DNA of 64,000 nucleotides from an uncultured Bacteroidales bacterium (GCA_934725015.1 CAKVAS010000001.1:186001-250000); one strand, 5' to 3'; shown: positions 23,543 to 32,353, counted from the stretch's first letter. Program-made: numbers and translations. The notes: generated by a model from the letters alone, not told the origin.

Positions 23543-25870
23543 CTAAATGTTCGGGGTGTCCCAGACCTTTGTCTTGGTGCAGCGGATGAGAGCAGTCTCG
23601 GTGCCTGCCTGAAGACGGAAGTCGCCCTCTTCGAGGGTCCAGCGGCCGTCGAAACCGACGAACGCGAGACGGTCGGCAGGGAGGGAGAACGTGACGGTCT
23701 TCGTCTCTCCCGGCTGAAGTTCAATCTTGGTGAACTCACGCAGACGGCGGCTTTCCGGAATGACGGAGGCCACGAGGTCGCTGCTGAAAAGGAGAACGGC
23801 CTCCTTGCCGGCCACCTTGCCGGTGTTCGTGACATCGACAGAAACTGTCAGGACATCTCCGTCGCTGAACTCAGTGCGGTCAACAGTCATGTTGCTGTAG
23901 GCAAAGGTGGTGTAGCTCAGGCCGTAGCCGAACGCCCACTGGACGGACACCACGGCATTGTAGTCGTATGCGCCCTCCATCTTGTCGACCTCCTCGCTGA
24001 CCTTGTAGTCGTAGTTGATGAGAGAGTTGATTTCCTTAGGGTAGGTGAACGGAAGCTTGCCGCTGAAGTTCACGTCGCCGGAAAGAAGATTCGCGAGCGC
24101 GTCCCCTCCCCTGTTGCCCGGGAGCATGACATTCACGACTGCGGCGGCCTTCGGCACAAGCTCGGAAATCAGGCGCGGCCTGCCCTCGTTCAGAATCAGC
24201 ACGACAGGCTTGCCCGTTGCCTCAAATGCCTTGACGAGAGTCTTCTGGTAATGCGACAGGTTGATGTCCGTGAGGTTGCCCGGAGTCTCGCAGTAGCTGT
24301 TCTCGCCGATGCAGGCAACAATCACGTCGGCATCGCGTGCCGCAGCCGCAGCCCGGAAGCCGACAGGGAAGTTCTCCTCGTAATATTTTCCCGTCTCATT
24401 GTAGGTCACTCCCTGCTCAAGCCTGACATTTGAAGCGCCGAACTTCTCGCAGAGAGCCTCGTAGATTGTGTTGTAGCGTCCTGCAAACTCATCGGCCTTA
24501 TGCCCCTGCCAGGAGTAGCTCCAGCCGCCGTTCAGGCAGCGCATCTGATTGGCGTTCGGACCGGTCACAAGAATCTTCATCCCCTTGCGCAGCGGAAGAA
24601 TGCCCTCGTTCTTCAGCAGCACGGCAGATTCCTCGGCCGCGTGAAGAGAAGCCTCGGAGAAAGCCTCACAGCCGAAGTCCGGATAGTCGGCGAGCGATGT
24701 GTCAGGCCTGTCAAACAGCCCGAGACGATATTTCAGACGCAGCACCCTACGCACGGCATCGTCAATCCTGCTCATAGGAACCTCACCCTCTTCAACAAGA
24801 GACTTCAGCGAGTCACAGAAATCGTATCCATAAGGAACCATAGACATATCTATTCCGGCATTTATGGCCAGCTTGACGGCTTCCTTCACATCGGCAGCTA
24901 CCTTTTCGCGCTTGTAGAGATTGTTTATGTCAGACCAGTCTGTCACAACCATACCGTCCCAGCCGGTCTCGTCCTTGAGCCACTGCGTGAGCAGAACCGG
25001 GTTGCAGTGAACCGGAGTGCCGTTGATTGAGGCGGAGTTCACCATAATCGTGAGCGCTCCCGCACGGAGAGCCTCAAGATAAGGGGCGAAATACTTGCCG
25101 CGAAGGTCGAGGGGCGAGATGTAGGCCGGAGTCCTGTCCTTGCCGGAGAACGGTGCGCCGTAGCCGAGGTAGTGCTTCACGGAGACTGCTATATGCTTGT
25201 CGTCTATATGGTTAGGGTCGCTCCCCTGCTCTCCGAGAATCGTGGCCTTGCCCATCTCCGCGTTCACATACCAGTCCTCGCCGTAGTTTTCCCAGAACCT
25301 TGACCAGCGCGGGTCACGTCCGGAGTCGAGTGTCGGGTTGAACGACCACGGAACATCGGCTGCACGGGACTCGTAGGCGGTGATTTCGCCTGCCCTGCGG
25401 GCGATTTCCCGGTTGAAGGTCGCGGCGACGGCTATCGGCTGAGGAAAGAGCGTGCCGTCGCTGATGTATGTCGTGCCGTGGATGTGGTCAAGTCCGTAAA
25501 TCGTAGGTATGCCCATGACCTCCAGAGACTTGGCGTTCACGATTTTTACAAGACGGTTCCATTCCGCCGCCGGAAGCGCCTTTTCGGTCGGGGTGTTGAG
25601 GAACGAACCGACCTTGTACTTGTCTATAAACATGGACAGTTTCTCCTCATTGAGCGTGTAGGAGTTTCCGTCAGCGGATTTTTCCGCAACCGCGTTGATG
25701 GTAATCTGGGTCATCTGCCCGATTTTCTCGTCCAGGCTCATCCGCGAGAGCGTCGCCTCGACCCGTTTCTCAATCTCGGCATCCTTAGGAATAACCGGCT
25801 TCACATCATTGCCGCAGCCCGCGGCAACCACAACGACGGCCGCAGCCGTCACAAAATTCAGTTTATTCAT
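23543..25870 (-). CDS. bglX: Beta-glucosidase, glycoside hydrolase family 3, lipoprotein
   Basis: 775 residues. The signal peptide ends in a lipobox (VVVVAAGCGN), so the enzyme is probably anchored in the periplasm or outer membrane. The GH3 N-terminal barrel (~40-360) has GLDHIHGT and the nucleophile region MVVTDWSDI (Asp). The C-terminal sandwich (~400-610) has LLKNEGILPLRKG and IVACIGENSYCETPGN. A final fibronectin type III-like domain (~680-760; ELQPGETKTVTFSL) completes the usual three-domain form. It likely removes terminal beta-glucose or xylose from oligosaccharides. No transporter or regulator is adjacent, so this is not a full utilisation locus. Confidence 0.92.
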   Translation of the reverse strand: MNKLNFVTAAAVVVVAAGCGNDVKPVIPKDAEIEKRVEATLSRMSLDEKIGQMTQITINAVAEKSADGNSYTLNEEKLSMFIDKYKVGSFLNTPTEKALPAAEWNRLVKIVNAKSLEVMGIPTIYGLDHIHGTTYISDGTLFPQPIAVAATFNREIARRAGEITAYESRAADVPWSFNPTLDSGRDPRWSRFWENYGEDWYVNAEMGKATILGEQGSDPNHIDDKHIAVSVKHYLGYGAPFSGKDRTPAYISPLDLRGKYFAPYLEALRAGALTIMVNSASINGTPVHCNPVLLTQWLKDETGWDGMVVTDWSDINNLYKREKVAADVKEAVKLAINAGIDMSMVPYGYDFCDSLKSLVEEGEVPMSRIDDAVRRVLRLKYRLGLFDRPDTSLADYPDFGCEAFSEASLHAAEESAVLLKNEGILPLRKGMKILVTGPNANQMRCLNGGWSYSWQGHKADEFAGRYNTIYEALCEKFGASNVRLEQGVTYNETGKYYEENFPVGFRAAAAARDADVIVACIGENSYCETPGNLTDINLSHYQKTLVKAFEATGKPVVLILNEGRPRLISELVPKAAAVVNVMLPGNRGGDALANLLSGDVNFSGKLPFTYPKEINSLINYDYKVSEEVDKMEGAYDYNAVVSVQWAFGYGLSYTTFAYSNMTVDRTEFSDGDVLTVSVDVTNTGKVAGKEAVLLFSSDLVASVIPESRRLREFTKIELQPGETKTVTFSLPADRLAFVGFDGRWTLEEGDFRLQAGTETALIRCTKTKVWDTPNI

Positions 25871-26065
25871 TTCAAATTATTTACATTCAATAACTTACAA
25901 TTCACATAAACCAACAAGACGCATCAGCGTCGTGCGGAGAACAGCGAAGCGAGAGCCTTGTGCGATGGTGCGCACGGAGCACCACTTCCCCTTCGAGGGG
26001 ACGGGAGGGGTCAATTAGATGGAGAGGATTTCATCAAGCCGTGCAACGCAGCAATCCGCCTCGTC

Positions 26066-26860
26066 TTAAACGGCGACGGGGGCCTTTATCGCCGGGTACG
26101 GGTCGTAGCCTTCCAACCTAAAGTCCTCATACTTAAAGTCAAAGATGCTCTTCACATCCGGGTTCAGAACCATCTTCGGCAAAGTACGCGGAGTGCGCGA
26201 AAGCTGCTCGGCAACCTGGTCGAAATGGTTCTTGTAGATGTGAGTGTCTCCTGTTGTGTGGATGAACTCGCCCGGTTGAAGCCCGCAGACCTGCGCGACC
26301 ATCATCGTGAGGAGCGCGTATGAAGCGATGTTGAACGGAACTCCGAGAAAGACGTCGGCGCTGCGCTGGTAGAGCTGGCAGGAAAGCTTCTCGTCCGCCA
26401 CATAGAACTGGAACAGCGTGTGGCAAGGCGGCAGCGCCATCTTCTCCACTTCCGCGACGTTCCACGCCGACACAATCATCCTGCGGGAGTCCGGGGTGGT
26501 CTTAATCGTCTCTATCACCTGCGACAGCTGGTCTATCGTCCGCCCGTCGGGAGTCGGCCAGCTGCGCCACTGATGCCCATAGACCGGCCCGAGGTCGCCG
26601 TTTTCGTCCGCCCATTCGTCCCAGATTGACACGCCGTGGTCCTTGAGATACTTTATGTTCGTGTCCCCGGCGATGAACCACAGAAGTTCGTAGATGATTG
26701 ACTTTAGGTGCACTTTCTTCGTCGTCAGCAACGGGAATCCCTCCGCGAGGTCGAAGCGCATCTGGTAGCCGAAGACGCTCTGCGTCCCCACCCCCGTGCG
26801 GTCGCGCTTCATCACCCCGTCCGCTCGGATATGTCTCAATAAATCAAGATATTGTTTCAT
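26066..26860 (-). CDS. thyA: Thymidylate synthase
   Basis: 264 residues, the same length as the classic bacterial ThyA. Seen are KRDRTGVGTQSVFG at the N-terminus, the catalytic Cys in LPPCHTLFQFYV (~146), the RSADVFLGVPFNIASYALL helix, and the C-terminal IKAPVAV. It makes dTMP from dUMP with methylenetetrahydrofolate and releases dihydrofolate, which folA in this window recycles. A 197-base gap to the GH3 gene upstream on the same strand holds no clear structure. A stem-loop repeat lies on the galM side. Confidence 0.97.
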   Translation of the reverse strand: MKQYLDLLRHIRADGVMKRDRTGVGTQSVFGYQMRFDLAEGFPLLTTKKVHLKSIIYELLWFIAGDTNIKYLKDHGVSIWDEWADENGDLGPVYGHQWRSWPTPDGRTIDQLSQVIETIKTTPDSRRMIVSAWNVAEVEKMALPPCHTLFQFYVADEKLSCQLYQRSADVFLGVPFNIASYALLTMMVAQVCGLQPGEFIHTTGDTHIYKNHFDQVAEQLSRTPRTLPKMVLNPDVKSIFDFKYEDFRLEGYDPYPAIKAPVAV

Positions 26861-26944
26861 TATAGTATATTATTTCAGCCGTTACGCAAAATCTCATCCA
26901 ACTACTGGTTTTTCAAAATCAGATAAAAGAATGAGATGCAAGGC

Positions 26945-27003
26945 GCAGGATGAAGATAATACCGCAGCAACCTCCCGGTTGTGAGGATATTATCAAATCC
27001 TGC
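26945..27003 (+). repeat. Dispersed stem-loop repeat (family 2), copy A
   Basis: Nested stems are GCAGGAT/ATCCTGC (26945-26951, 26997-27003), GATAATA/TATTATC (26955-26961, 26988-26994) and CAACC/GGTTG around a TCCC loop. The 30-nt core 26959-26988 recurs inverted at 56949-56978 with only the four loop bases changed. Confidence 0.75.
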
Positions 27004-27021
27004 AACGCAGCAGATCGCCTC

Positions 27022-28074
27022 TTATTTGGTTTTGAATACAAATATTATCGCCTGGTTATATGTTTCTCCCGGACGGAGCACAGGTGAAGGATACTCAGGC
27101 TCGTTAGGGGAATCCGGGAAGTTCTGGCACTCGATTGCCACTCCGTCATAGTCGTTGTAGCTGCGTCCGCATTTGCCTTCAGGGCAGCCGGCGAGCCAGT
27201 TTCCGGTATAGACCTGCACACCAGGCTGGGTGGTATAGACCCTGAGCACACGTCCGGAAGCCTCGGAATAAAGCTCAGCGGCCTCCTGAATCTGCCCCGG
27301 TTCTCCGCCGTCGATGACCCAGCAGTTGTCATATCCCTTCCCGTATTCGAGAGCGGTGAAAGGCTCCCTTATGTCCCGGCCGAGCTTCTTGGCGACGACA
27401 AAGTCCATCGGGGTGCCGGCAACCGGGACAGACTCGCCGAGCGGAATGAGAGAATCGTCGGTAGGCAGCCACTCCGACGCGTTCAGGCGCAGTTCGTGGT
27501 CAAGCACCGAGCCAGAGCCCTCACCGTTCAGATTGAAGTAGGTGTGGTTCGTGAGGTTCACCACCGTAGGCTTGTCGCACTCGGCGGTCAGGGTCAGCCG
27601 GACCTCGTTGTCCTCGCTCCACTCATAGCGGGCGACGGCCTTCAGCGCACCCGGATAGCCCATTTCCCCGTCCTCGGAGTAGTAGAGGAACTCGACTCCG
27701 TCGCCCTCCACGCGGCTTTCCCAGACCTGGTTCTGGAATCCCTCCGGTCCGCCGTGAAGATGGTTCGGGCCGTTGTTTATCGGAAGGGAATACTCAACGC
27801 CGTCAAGGGTGAACTTTCCTCGGGCGATTCGGTTTGCATAGCGTCCCGGCACCTTTCCCGCACACGGGCCGTCACCGAAATAGCTGAGCGGGTTCGTGTA
27901 GCCGAGAGCCACATCCGCAAGCTTCCCGTCACGGTCAGGCACGACTATCGACACGATTCCCGCCCCGACGCTTGAAACCTGAATGTATGCGCCCGAAGCG
28001 TTCTTGAGAGTGTAGCGGAAGATTTCCTTCCCATCCGGAGCCTTGCCCCAAAGTTCTTTGGTTATTGTTGCCAT
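27022..28074 (-). CDS. galM: Aldose 1-epimerase (galactose mutarotase)
   Basis: 350 residues, full length for the family, no signal peptide. Typical motifs are YANRIARGKFTLDG (substrate-binding Asn-Arg), NNGPNHLHGGPEGF, VNLTNHTYFNLNGE with the catalytic His, and a late Glu in GVAIECQNFPDSPN. It interconverts alpha and beta anomers of hexoses so they can enter the Leloir or glycolytic route. It lies 12 bases after an AlbA_2 gene on the same strand, so the two could share a transcript. No other galactose genes are present. Confidence 0.94.
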   Translation of the reverse strand: MATITKELWGKAPDGKEIFRYTLKNASGAYIQVSSVGAGIVSIVVPDRDGKLADVALGYTNPLSYFGDGPCAGKVPGRYANRIARGKFTLDGVEYSLPINNGPNHLHGGPEGFQNQVWESRVEGDGVEFLYYSEDGEMGYPGALKAVARYEWSEDNEVRLTLTAECDKPTVVNLTNHTYFNLNGEGSGSVLDHELRLNASEWLPTDDSLIPLGESVPVAGTPMDFVVAKKLGRDIREPFTALEYGKGYDNCWVIDGGEPGQIQEAAELYSEASGRVLRVYTTQPGVQVYTGNWLAGCPEGKCGRSYNDYDGVAIECQNFPDSPNEPEYPSPVLRPGETYNQAIIFVFKTK

Positions 28075-28086
28075 ATATCAATGTGT

Positions 28087-29610
28087 TTAAATATTATCTA
28101 TTTTCGTATTCAGTTGTTTTATCCCCGCATCAGTTAGACGATACCTCTGCCGTGGACTATTGGGGCTGGACTCATCAACCCGCTCTACAAGCCCTGCAGA
28201 AAGTGCCGGCATAAGGTAAGACTTGCGGAAATTGTCCCGTCCTTTCAGGTTCATTTTCCCCATCATTGCCTTAGCTGACAACTGACCGTTCCGCAACAGT
28301 TCAAGCAGCCGCATTACTTGTCCTGTTACTTGTCCTGTTACTTGTCCTGTTACTTGTCCTGTTATAGTCCGGTCACGGTCATCCTGATATGTGATAGAAA
28401 ACACAAACTGTTGCGCGCTATTTATCTCTATCCGGTAATTCGGATAATACAGCGGAGCGAATTTCTTTATATTACGCTTTCCTGAGCCTAAATCCTCAAC
28501 CCAAGATAACTGAGAAAGGATCTTCACCAACAAAGGATTTTTGGTATAGATGCCAATATCATCAATGGACATCACACCTTCTCCTATTTCCGGCACAACA
28601 CGTGTCGAATTACGAGTTATCACCCTGTCATAGAAAATCTCAAGGAAGCCGGGGGCACGGCGACCATAATCCGTATGCGCACACAAATTTCCGACAATCT
28701 CACGAAACAGCTGAACCCTCAAGTCCTGACGCTCCGTACCACCGGTTCCCGGGAGATAAAATTTATCCGGCAAATATCGCTCAACAAAGTCCATCATATC
28801 ACGATATGATTGTATCACATTCTTTCGCAATGTCTTACGATCATCGTAGCGAGTAATGTCTTCCGGACGGTTTTCAAGATAACGGGAATATGTCATCTTA
28901 TGAAACAAAAGTTCAAACCTGTAACCTGACAAATGTTCGGCAAGAGCATTTTCCGAACCGAACGCAATCAACGCCGCATATTTATACCCCTCAACATCCC
29001 CGTTCGCAGACTTCTTCACCAAATTGCAACTCGCCAATATCTCCTCATTGCTCATCTCAAGCCAAGGATGTGAGAAAGATGTGGCTCTGACCTGATTACG
29101 GCAAAAATTGAAAGTTCCATCATCAAAATCCGCCATGGAAAGTCCTGGAACAATCCGTTCTTCAAAAATATGATGGCTCTTTCGTTCAAACAAAGACAAG
29201 ACAAGTTCGGTGTTGTCACTTATGTTCTGATCAGCATCACCGTTACGGTCAATATATTTGTTTTTATACCTCAACGGGGCAAGACTTGGCAAAACGTCAA
29301 TCACGACAATCACACAGCCGTCAATAGGGAGCAACTCCGGTTCTATTCGAAGAGTGGGCTGAAAAATCTCCTTGTTACCAAGCGTGTTAATGATATTCTT
29401 AATCATTCCATCCGCAGCCTGCGGATTAACGCCCAAAACCGTACCGTCATCATCCACGCCAAGCAACAGAGTGCCGCCCAGACGATTACTGAAAGCACAT
29501 ATTGTCTCGTAAACGGACGAACTGACATCAGACCGGCATTTCTTGAACTCAATCTGACACCCTTCGCCTTTCTTCAGTAACTCTCTAACCGCAGCAGTAG
29601 TCATAGCCAT
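28087..29610 (-). CDS. AlbA_2 (Schlafen-like) ATP-binding regulator with TGQV repeats
   Basis: About 507 residues (or 505 from ATG 29604). The AlbA_2 domain (~1-130) has GCQIEFKKCRSDVSSSVYET and LLLGVDDDGTVLGV. The RecG-C-like ATP-binding domain (~285-400) has LFREIVGNLCAHTDYG and VEDLGSGKRNI. Four TGQV repeats (~417-432) are encoded by a perfect 12-bp repeat. A C-terminal winged helix (~433-500) follows. It starts five bases after the stop of the thioredoxin-like lipoprotein gene and ends 12 bases before galM. It is the second of three paralogues in the window. The repeat position is the same in all three, but the repeat sequence is different in each. Confidence 0.85.
   Translation of the reverse strand: MAMTTAAVRELLKKGEGCQIEFKKCRSDVSSSVYETICAFSNRLGGTLLLGVDDDGTVLGVNPQAADGMIKNIINTLGNKEIFQPTLRIEPELLPIDGCVIVVIDVLPSLAPLRYKNKYIDRNGDADQNISDNTELVLSLFERKSHHIFEERIVPGLSMADFDDGTFNFCRNQVRATSFSHPWLEMSNEEILASCNLVKKSANGDVEGYKYAALIAFGSENALAEHLSGYRFELLFHKMTYSRYLENRPEDITRYDDRKTLRKNVIQSYRDMMDFVERYLPDKFYLPGTGGTERQDLRVQLFREIVGNLCAHTDYGRRAPGFLEIFYDRVITRNSTRVVPEIGEGVMSIDDIGIYTKNPLLVKILSQLSWVEDLGSGKRNIKKFAPLYYPNYRIEINSAQQFVFSITYQDDRDRTITGQVTGQVTGQVTGQVMRLLELLRNGQLSAKAMMGKMNLKGRDNFRKSYLMPALSAGLVERVDESSPNSPRQRYRLTDAGIKQLNTKIDNI
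28316..28363 (-). repeat. In-frame 12-bp tandem repeat, 4 perfect copies (TGQV)
   Basis: On the plus strand ACTTGTCCTGTT starts at 28316, 28328, 28340 and 28352. It encodes a TGQV-type repeat between the ATP-binding and winged-helix domains. Confidence 0.95.
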
Positions 29611-29615
29611 AATCT

Positions 29616-30662
29616 TTAATGTCCGAATATCGCCGGGAGAACTTTCTCAGTCGGGGCATCCTTCATGAGGACGGTCTTGTCGCGGGAGAGGAGGTAGAGC
29701 GACGGGATAGCGCGGACGTCGTAGAGGCGGTCGGTACGTATCGCGTAGTCCGGGTCGTAGGCGTTGTACCATGAGCTCGGGTATATCGGCATATAGTTGT
29801 ACCATTCGCCGAGGTCCTCGTCGATGTAGATGTTCAGCACGGCAAGCTCTCCGGAGGCTATCATCGGTTCCATTTCCGGATAGGCCTTGAGCGACTCGAT
29901 TATCGACTTGCAGGCGTGGCAGCCGGGGTTCGAGAAGAAGAGGAGGGTCTTGGCGGCCTTGATTCCGTAGAGAGTGTATGAACGTCCGCGGCTGTCGGAG
30001 AAACGGAAGTCCGCAGCCTTCGTGCCCACCCTGTTGAGCGAGCAGTTGCGTGCCGTCACGGCGTCGGTCCCGCGCATTTCCGGGGACACGAGTCCCGAGC
30101 GGGAGCGTGCCTCGACGAACGGGCGGTAGTAGTCCTCGTTGCGCAGGGGAGAGTTGGGGTCATAGAGGTATTTGTCCGCGATTTCGTTCATCCGCTCGAA
30201 AATGTTTGAAGCCGTGTCCGCAGCCTCGCAGGCGGCAATCCTGTCGAAAAGATGTCCCGCAGCTTTCTCGGCTGTCTCCAGCGGCACCATGTCCAGCAGT
30301 CCGCACCACGTGGCGAACGCCTGCTCAAGCTGGTCGGACGGCACTCCGGCGACGTGGGTCGAATCGCAGAGGTATTTGGGGGAAGCGGCGCCGCCTTTCC
30401 CGACGGGTTTCCCGTCAGGCATCCTTCCGTCAGCCCGTGAATCCTCAGGCTTCGTGAATGGGTCGAAGTAATGCAGCGCGGCATAATCCGCCCTCTCCTC
30501 CGGACTTTCCATCATCGCAGGCACGCTCACCTGAGGAAAGGCACGCACCTCCCCCGAAGCCTCGCCGGCCTTTTTCCCGCCGCGTCCGCCGCAGCCCGCC
30601 GCAGCCATGACCGCAACCGCCCAAACACTGATTCCCAGTACATTTCCGACAAAACGATTCAT
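29616..30662 (-). CDS. Thioredoxin-like lipoprotein (DUF5106-type)
   Basis: 348 residues from the ATG at 30662. That start is supported by a TAAATTTG box 73 bp upstream and by a good lipoprotein signal (MNRFVGNVLG ... MAAAGCGG). The middle (~90-220) resembles the DUF5106 region of Bacteroidales lipoproteins. The C-terminal half is a thioredoxin fold with a redox motif, CHAC in LLFFSNPGCHACKSI, and a cis-Pro region (RAIPSLYLL). Such proteins act as thiol reductants in the periplasm; the partner is unknown. The longer open frame upstream of 30662 precedes the promoter and is not expected to be translated. Confidence 0.78.
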   Translation of the reverse strand: MNRFVGNVLGISVWAVAVMAAAGCGGRGGKKAGEASGEVRAFPQVSVPAMMESPEERADYAALHYFDPFTKPEDSRADGRMPDGKPVGKGGAASPKYLCDSTHVAGVPSDQLEQAFATWCGLLDMVPLETAEKAAGHLFDRIAACEAADTASNIFERMNEIADKYLYDPNSPLRNEDYYRPFVEARSRSGLVSPEMRGTDAVTARNCSLNRVGTKAADFRFSDSRGRSYTLYGIKAAKTLLFFSNPGCHACKSIIESLKAYPEMEPMIASGELAVLNIYIDEDLGEWYNYMPIYPSSWYNAYDPDYAIRTDRLYDVRAIPSLYLLSRDKTVLMKDAPTEKVLPAIFGH

Positions 30663-30734
30663 CTCGACATTCCATTTCCTTCCGGCACGACGCACAGCGA
30701 CCCCTAACGCATATTTCCGGAAGCATATTTTCCA

Positions 30735-30742
30735 CAAATTTA
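30735..30742 (-). promoter_or_regulatory. Promoter -7 box TAAATTTG for thioredoxin-like lipoprotein
   Basis: An exact TAnnTTTG on the minus strand, giving a leader of about 66 nt before the ATG at 30662. Confidence 0.6.
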
Positions 30743-30793
30743 GCAAACCTAATCGGCAAATCAATACGACGGTAAAGACATCGTGAAATTTCG

Positions 30794-31288
30794 TCATATT
30801 ATCGACATTATCGAATAGTTGCTCCTCTCTTTGTCGGAAGAGTGCCCGACAGATTTCAAAACCTTTGATTTCTCTTTTTCCGAAAGGGGGCTGTTCTTCG
30901 CGCAATAGATAATAAAATTCCTGTTCCCTACCAGAGAAAGAAGTCTTCCGACAGACAACGCCGGCATTTCACCCTTTTCATACAACCCATACTGATTTTC
31001 TCCAAGTCCAAGCAGCCTTGACATCATGACCGCTGACAGCCCGTAAGATTTTCTCCAAGCCGTCAGCTGCCCAGGATCAGGTATTCCATACTTCTCGCGA
31101 TACTGAGAATAAACTTGCCCCACACTTGCCTCACCCGTTTCATCATCAGTAAATTCAATACCCGTCCCGTCACACACATAGTAGTAACGAGTATAGCTGT
31201 ATTGTTCCTTTCTATATTCAGCCGTAGCCATTTCACTTTTCAAGTGAGCATATCCATCACAAAACGGGCTTTCAATCACTTCTTTCAT
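30794..31288 (-). CDS. MqsA/YgiT-like HTH antitoxin with degenerate zinc finger
   Basis: 164 residues from the ATG at 31288 (MKEVIESPFCDGYAHLK). The N-terminal half aligns with the YgiT/MqsA-type zinc finger that precedes an HTH in many antitoxins (YYYVCDGTGIEFT, VGQVYSQYREKYGIPDP). The CxxC pairs are mostly lost (FCDG, VCDG), so zinc binding is doubtful. The HTH is at ~80-120 (RKSYGLSAVMMSRLLGLGENQYGLYEKGEMPAL). A perfect 10-bp palindrome overlaps its promoter. The expected upstream toxin gene is reduced to a short remnant. It probably acts now as a stand-alone autorepressor. Confidence 0.72.
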   Translation of the reverse strand: MKEVIESPFCDGYAHLKSEMATAEYRKEQYSYTRYYYVCDGTGIEFTDDETGEASVGQVYSQYREKYGIPDPGQLTAWRKSYGLSAVMMSRLLGLGENQYGLYEKGEMPALSVGRLLSLVGNRNFIIYCAKNSPLSEKEKSKVLKSVGHSSDKERSNYSIMSII

Positions 31289-31348
31289 AATAAATCTTCG
31301 CCAACGCCTTAAATTCATTCAAAAATCTCTTAACGCCGTCACGCTCCA
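31271..31348 (-). pseudogene. Possible remnant of an MqsR-type toxin
   Basis: The start MERDGVKRF is followed by a stop. The +1 frame then reads LNEFKALAKIYYERSD and ends inside the antitoxin start. Joined, this resembles the N-terminus of MqsR-family toxins (a V-x-x-FLxEFK pattern, from memory of the family). The rest of the toxin is absent. It lies just after the promoter, where the toxin gene belongs. Short and degenerate, so tentative. Confidence 0.35.
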
Positions 31349-31361
31349 TGTTCGTTCCTCC

Positions 31362-31410
31362 GCAAAGTTATAAATTATTTTTGCAAAATTCCACGAATTA
31401 GTGGAATTTT
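31362..31410 (-). promoter_or_regulatory. Promoter and palindromic operator of the MqsA-like antitoxin
   Basis: The -7 box TAACTTTG lies at 31369-31362. A perfect inverted repeat with 10-bp arms AAAATTCCAC (31385-31394) and GTGGAATTTT (31401-31410) lies 15 bp upstream of it, over the -33 region. This is the arrangement expected for HTH autorepression. Confidence 0.7.
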
Positions 31411-31437
31411 ATTTTATTCAACCGACCGCACAAAAAA

Positions 31438-31522
31438 AACGCGACAGAGATACGACTATACCTCTATCGCGTTGTAAATCCTCATGAATCTACGGCCATC
31501 AAACTTATTCTGCAAAGTTGGA
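31438..31522 (+). repeat. Dispersed hairpin repeat of the TA island, copy 1
   Basis: Hairpin arms 31438-31452 and 31459-31473 (AACGCGACAGAGATA) enclose the loop CGACTA. A ~48-nt conserved tail follows, ending in TGCAAAGTTGG. Copy 2 lies inverted at 32390-32477 with the same loop. The remainder of the gap to 31746 shows no supported gene. Confidence 0.75.
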
Positions 31523-31746
31523 ATTTTTTATCCTCAATGGCAAGAAGTGACCTGCAATAATTGCAGAAATTTCACAAATTGGGGACGAAAATCGCCGGAC
31601 CTCTGCTCATCACCAGAACGGACGGTGTATATAGGATTCCCGTTCCACGGAGACTTGTGTCATATAGGTGAATGGGGTGTCACAGATTGTGATACCCCAT
31701 TCACATTCAAAGCCTTAGCAACAACATTATCTTCCTGAAAAAGATT

Positions 31747-31929
31747 TTATCTATGACTATTCTCAAGAATTTCAAGCATTTCAGAAGGAGAGACGACAAT
31801 TCTTGTCTTGGGAAAATGTCTGGCGTTGCCTGTTACAAGATACGCATCGTCTTTCGACAATGCAACCTCATAGAAGACTCTGTCATCAGTGTCAGGGAAG
31901 GTGTCAATCACAGCAAAAATCTCCATCAC
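31747..31929 (-). pseudogene. PIN-domain toxin with internal deletion
   Basis: 60 residues. The first ten (MMEIFAVIDT) match the N-terminus of PIN-family toxins, which continue NVLVSAL. Here the next residues jump directly to the C-terminal part (PDTDDRVFYEVALSKDDAYLVTGNARHFP). Family members have about 135-140 residues, so roughly 75 are missing, including the middle acidic residues of the nuclease site. The frame is kept, so a deletion, not a frameshift, is implied. The ATG overlaps the antitoxin stop by four bases. It should have no RNase activity; a short product may still be made. Confidence 0.75.
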
Positions 31930-32216
31930 TCCCCCTGTCTGTAACGCCTTATTTCTTCATTGATTTCATCTAATGTCATGTCCGGGAAAGCGCCCTCATC
32001 CGCAAGAGCACGAATCTGTTGAAAAGCCTTATAGCCATCGACCCGAACCGATGGTTTATCCCCACGAATCTCAAATGGAATCCTGCCACGCTGCACAACA
32101 GCTTTTGCAAATATATTCATTGCCGTGTTTGCACTCATCCCGAACTGCGAACACATTTCATCAAAAGAACTTTTGAGTTGCGAGTCCATCCTCACCGTCA
32201 TTGAAACTTGTGCCAT
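31926..32216 (-). CDS. RelB/DinJ-family antitoxin
   Basis: 96 residues. The N-terminal ribbon-helix-helix (SMTVRMDSQLKSSFDEMCSQFGMSANTAMNIFAKAVV) is typical of RelB/DinJ proteins. The C-terminal toxin-binding tail has PFEIRGDKP and an acidic MTLDEINEEI. It would bind its own promoter and neutralise the toxin encoded next. The cognate gene overlaps by ATGA but encodes only a deleted PIN domain. RelB normally pairs with RelE or YafQ; the RelB-PIN pairing seen here also occurs in Bacteroidales. The antitoxin is complete, so it may survive as a regulator or anti-addiction gene. Confidence 0.85.
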   Translation of the reverse strand: MAQVSMTVRMDSQLKSSFDEMCSQFGMSANTAMNIFAKAVVQRGRIPFEIRGDKPSVRVDGYKAFQQIRALADEGAFPDMTLDEINEEIRRYRQGE

Positions 32217-32232
32217 AGTCTTGTACTTTTTG

Positions 32233-32240
32233 CAAATTTA
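32233..32240 (-). promoter_or_regulatory. Promoter -7 box TAAATTTG for RelB-like antitoxin
   Basis: An exact TAnnTTTG on the minus strand, 16 bp before the ATG at 32216. The near-palindrome ACATAAATGT just upstream may be the RHH operator. Confidence 0.6.
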
Positions 32241-32336
32241 TAACATTTATGTCAGAAAGCAATAAATATGCGTCATTTTGCAGCAATACAGTACACAATA
32301 CAAATCAATTAGCAGAACACATCAAAACTATGAACT

Positions 32337-32353
32337 GGTCGCAATTTGCGACC
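32337..32353. promoter_or_regulatory. Orphan palindrome GGTCGCAA-T-TTGCGACC
   Basis: Perfect 8-bp arms around one base. It is not next to a recognisable promoter and may be a binding site left from a lost gene. It lies in the 347-base gap between relB and higB. Confidence 0.5.

Noticed and set aside
31484..31738. 84-codon plus-strand frame in the TA island
   Set aside because: It starts inside the dispersed hairpin repeat, has no family resemblance and no promoter or ribosome-binding site.
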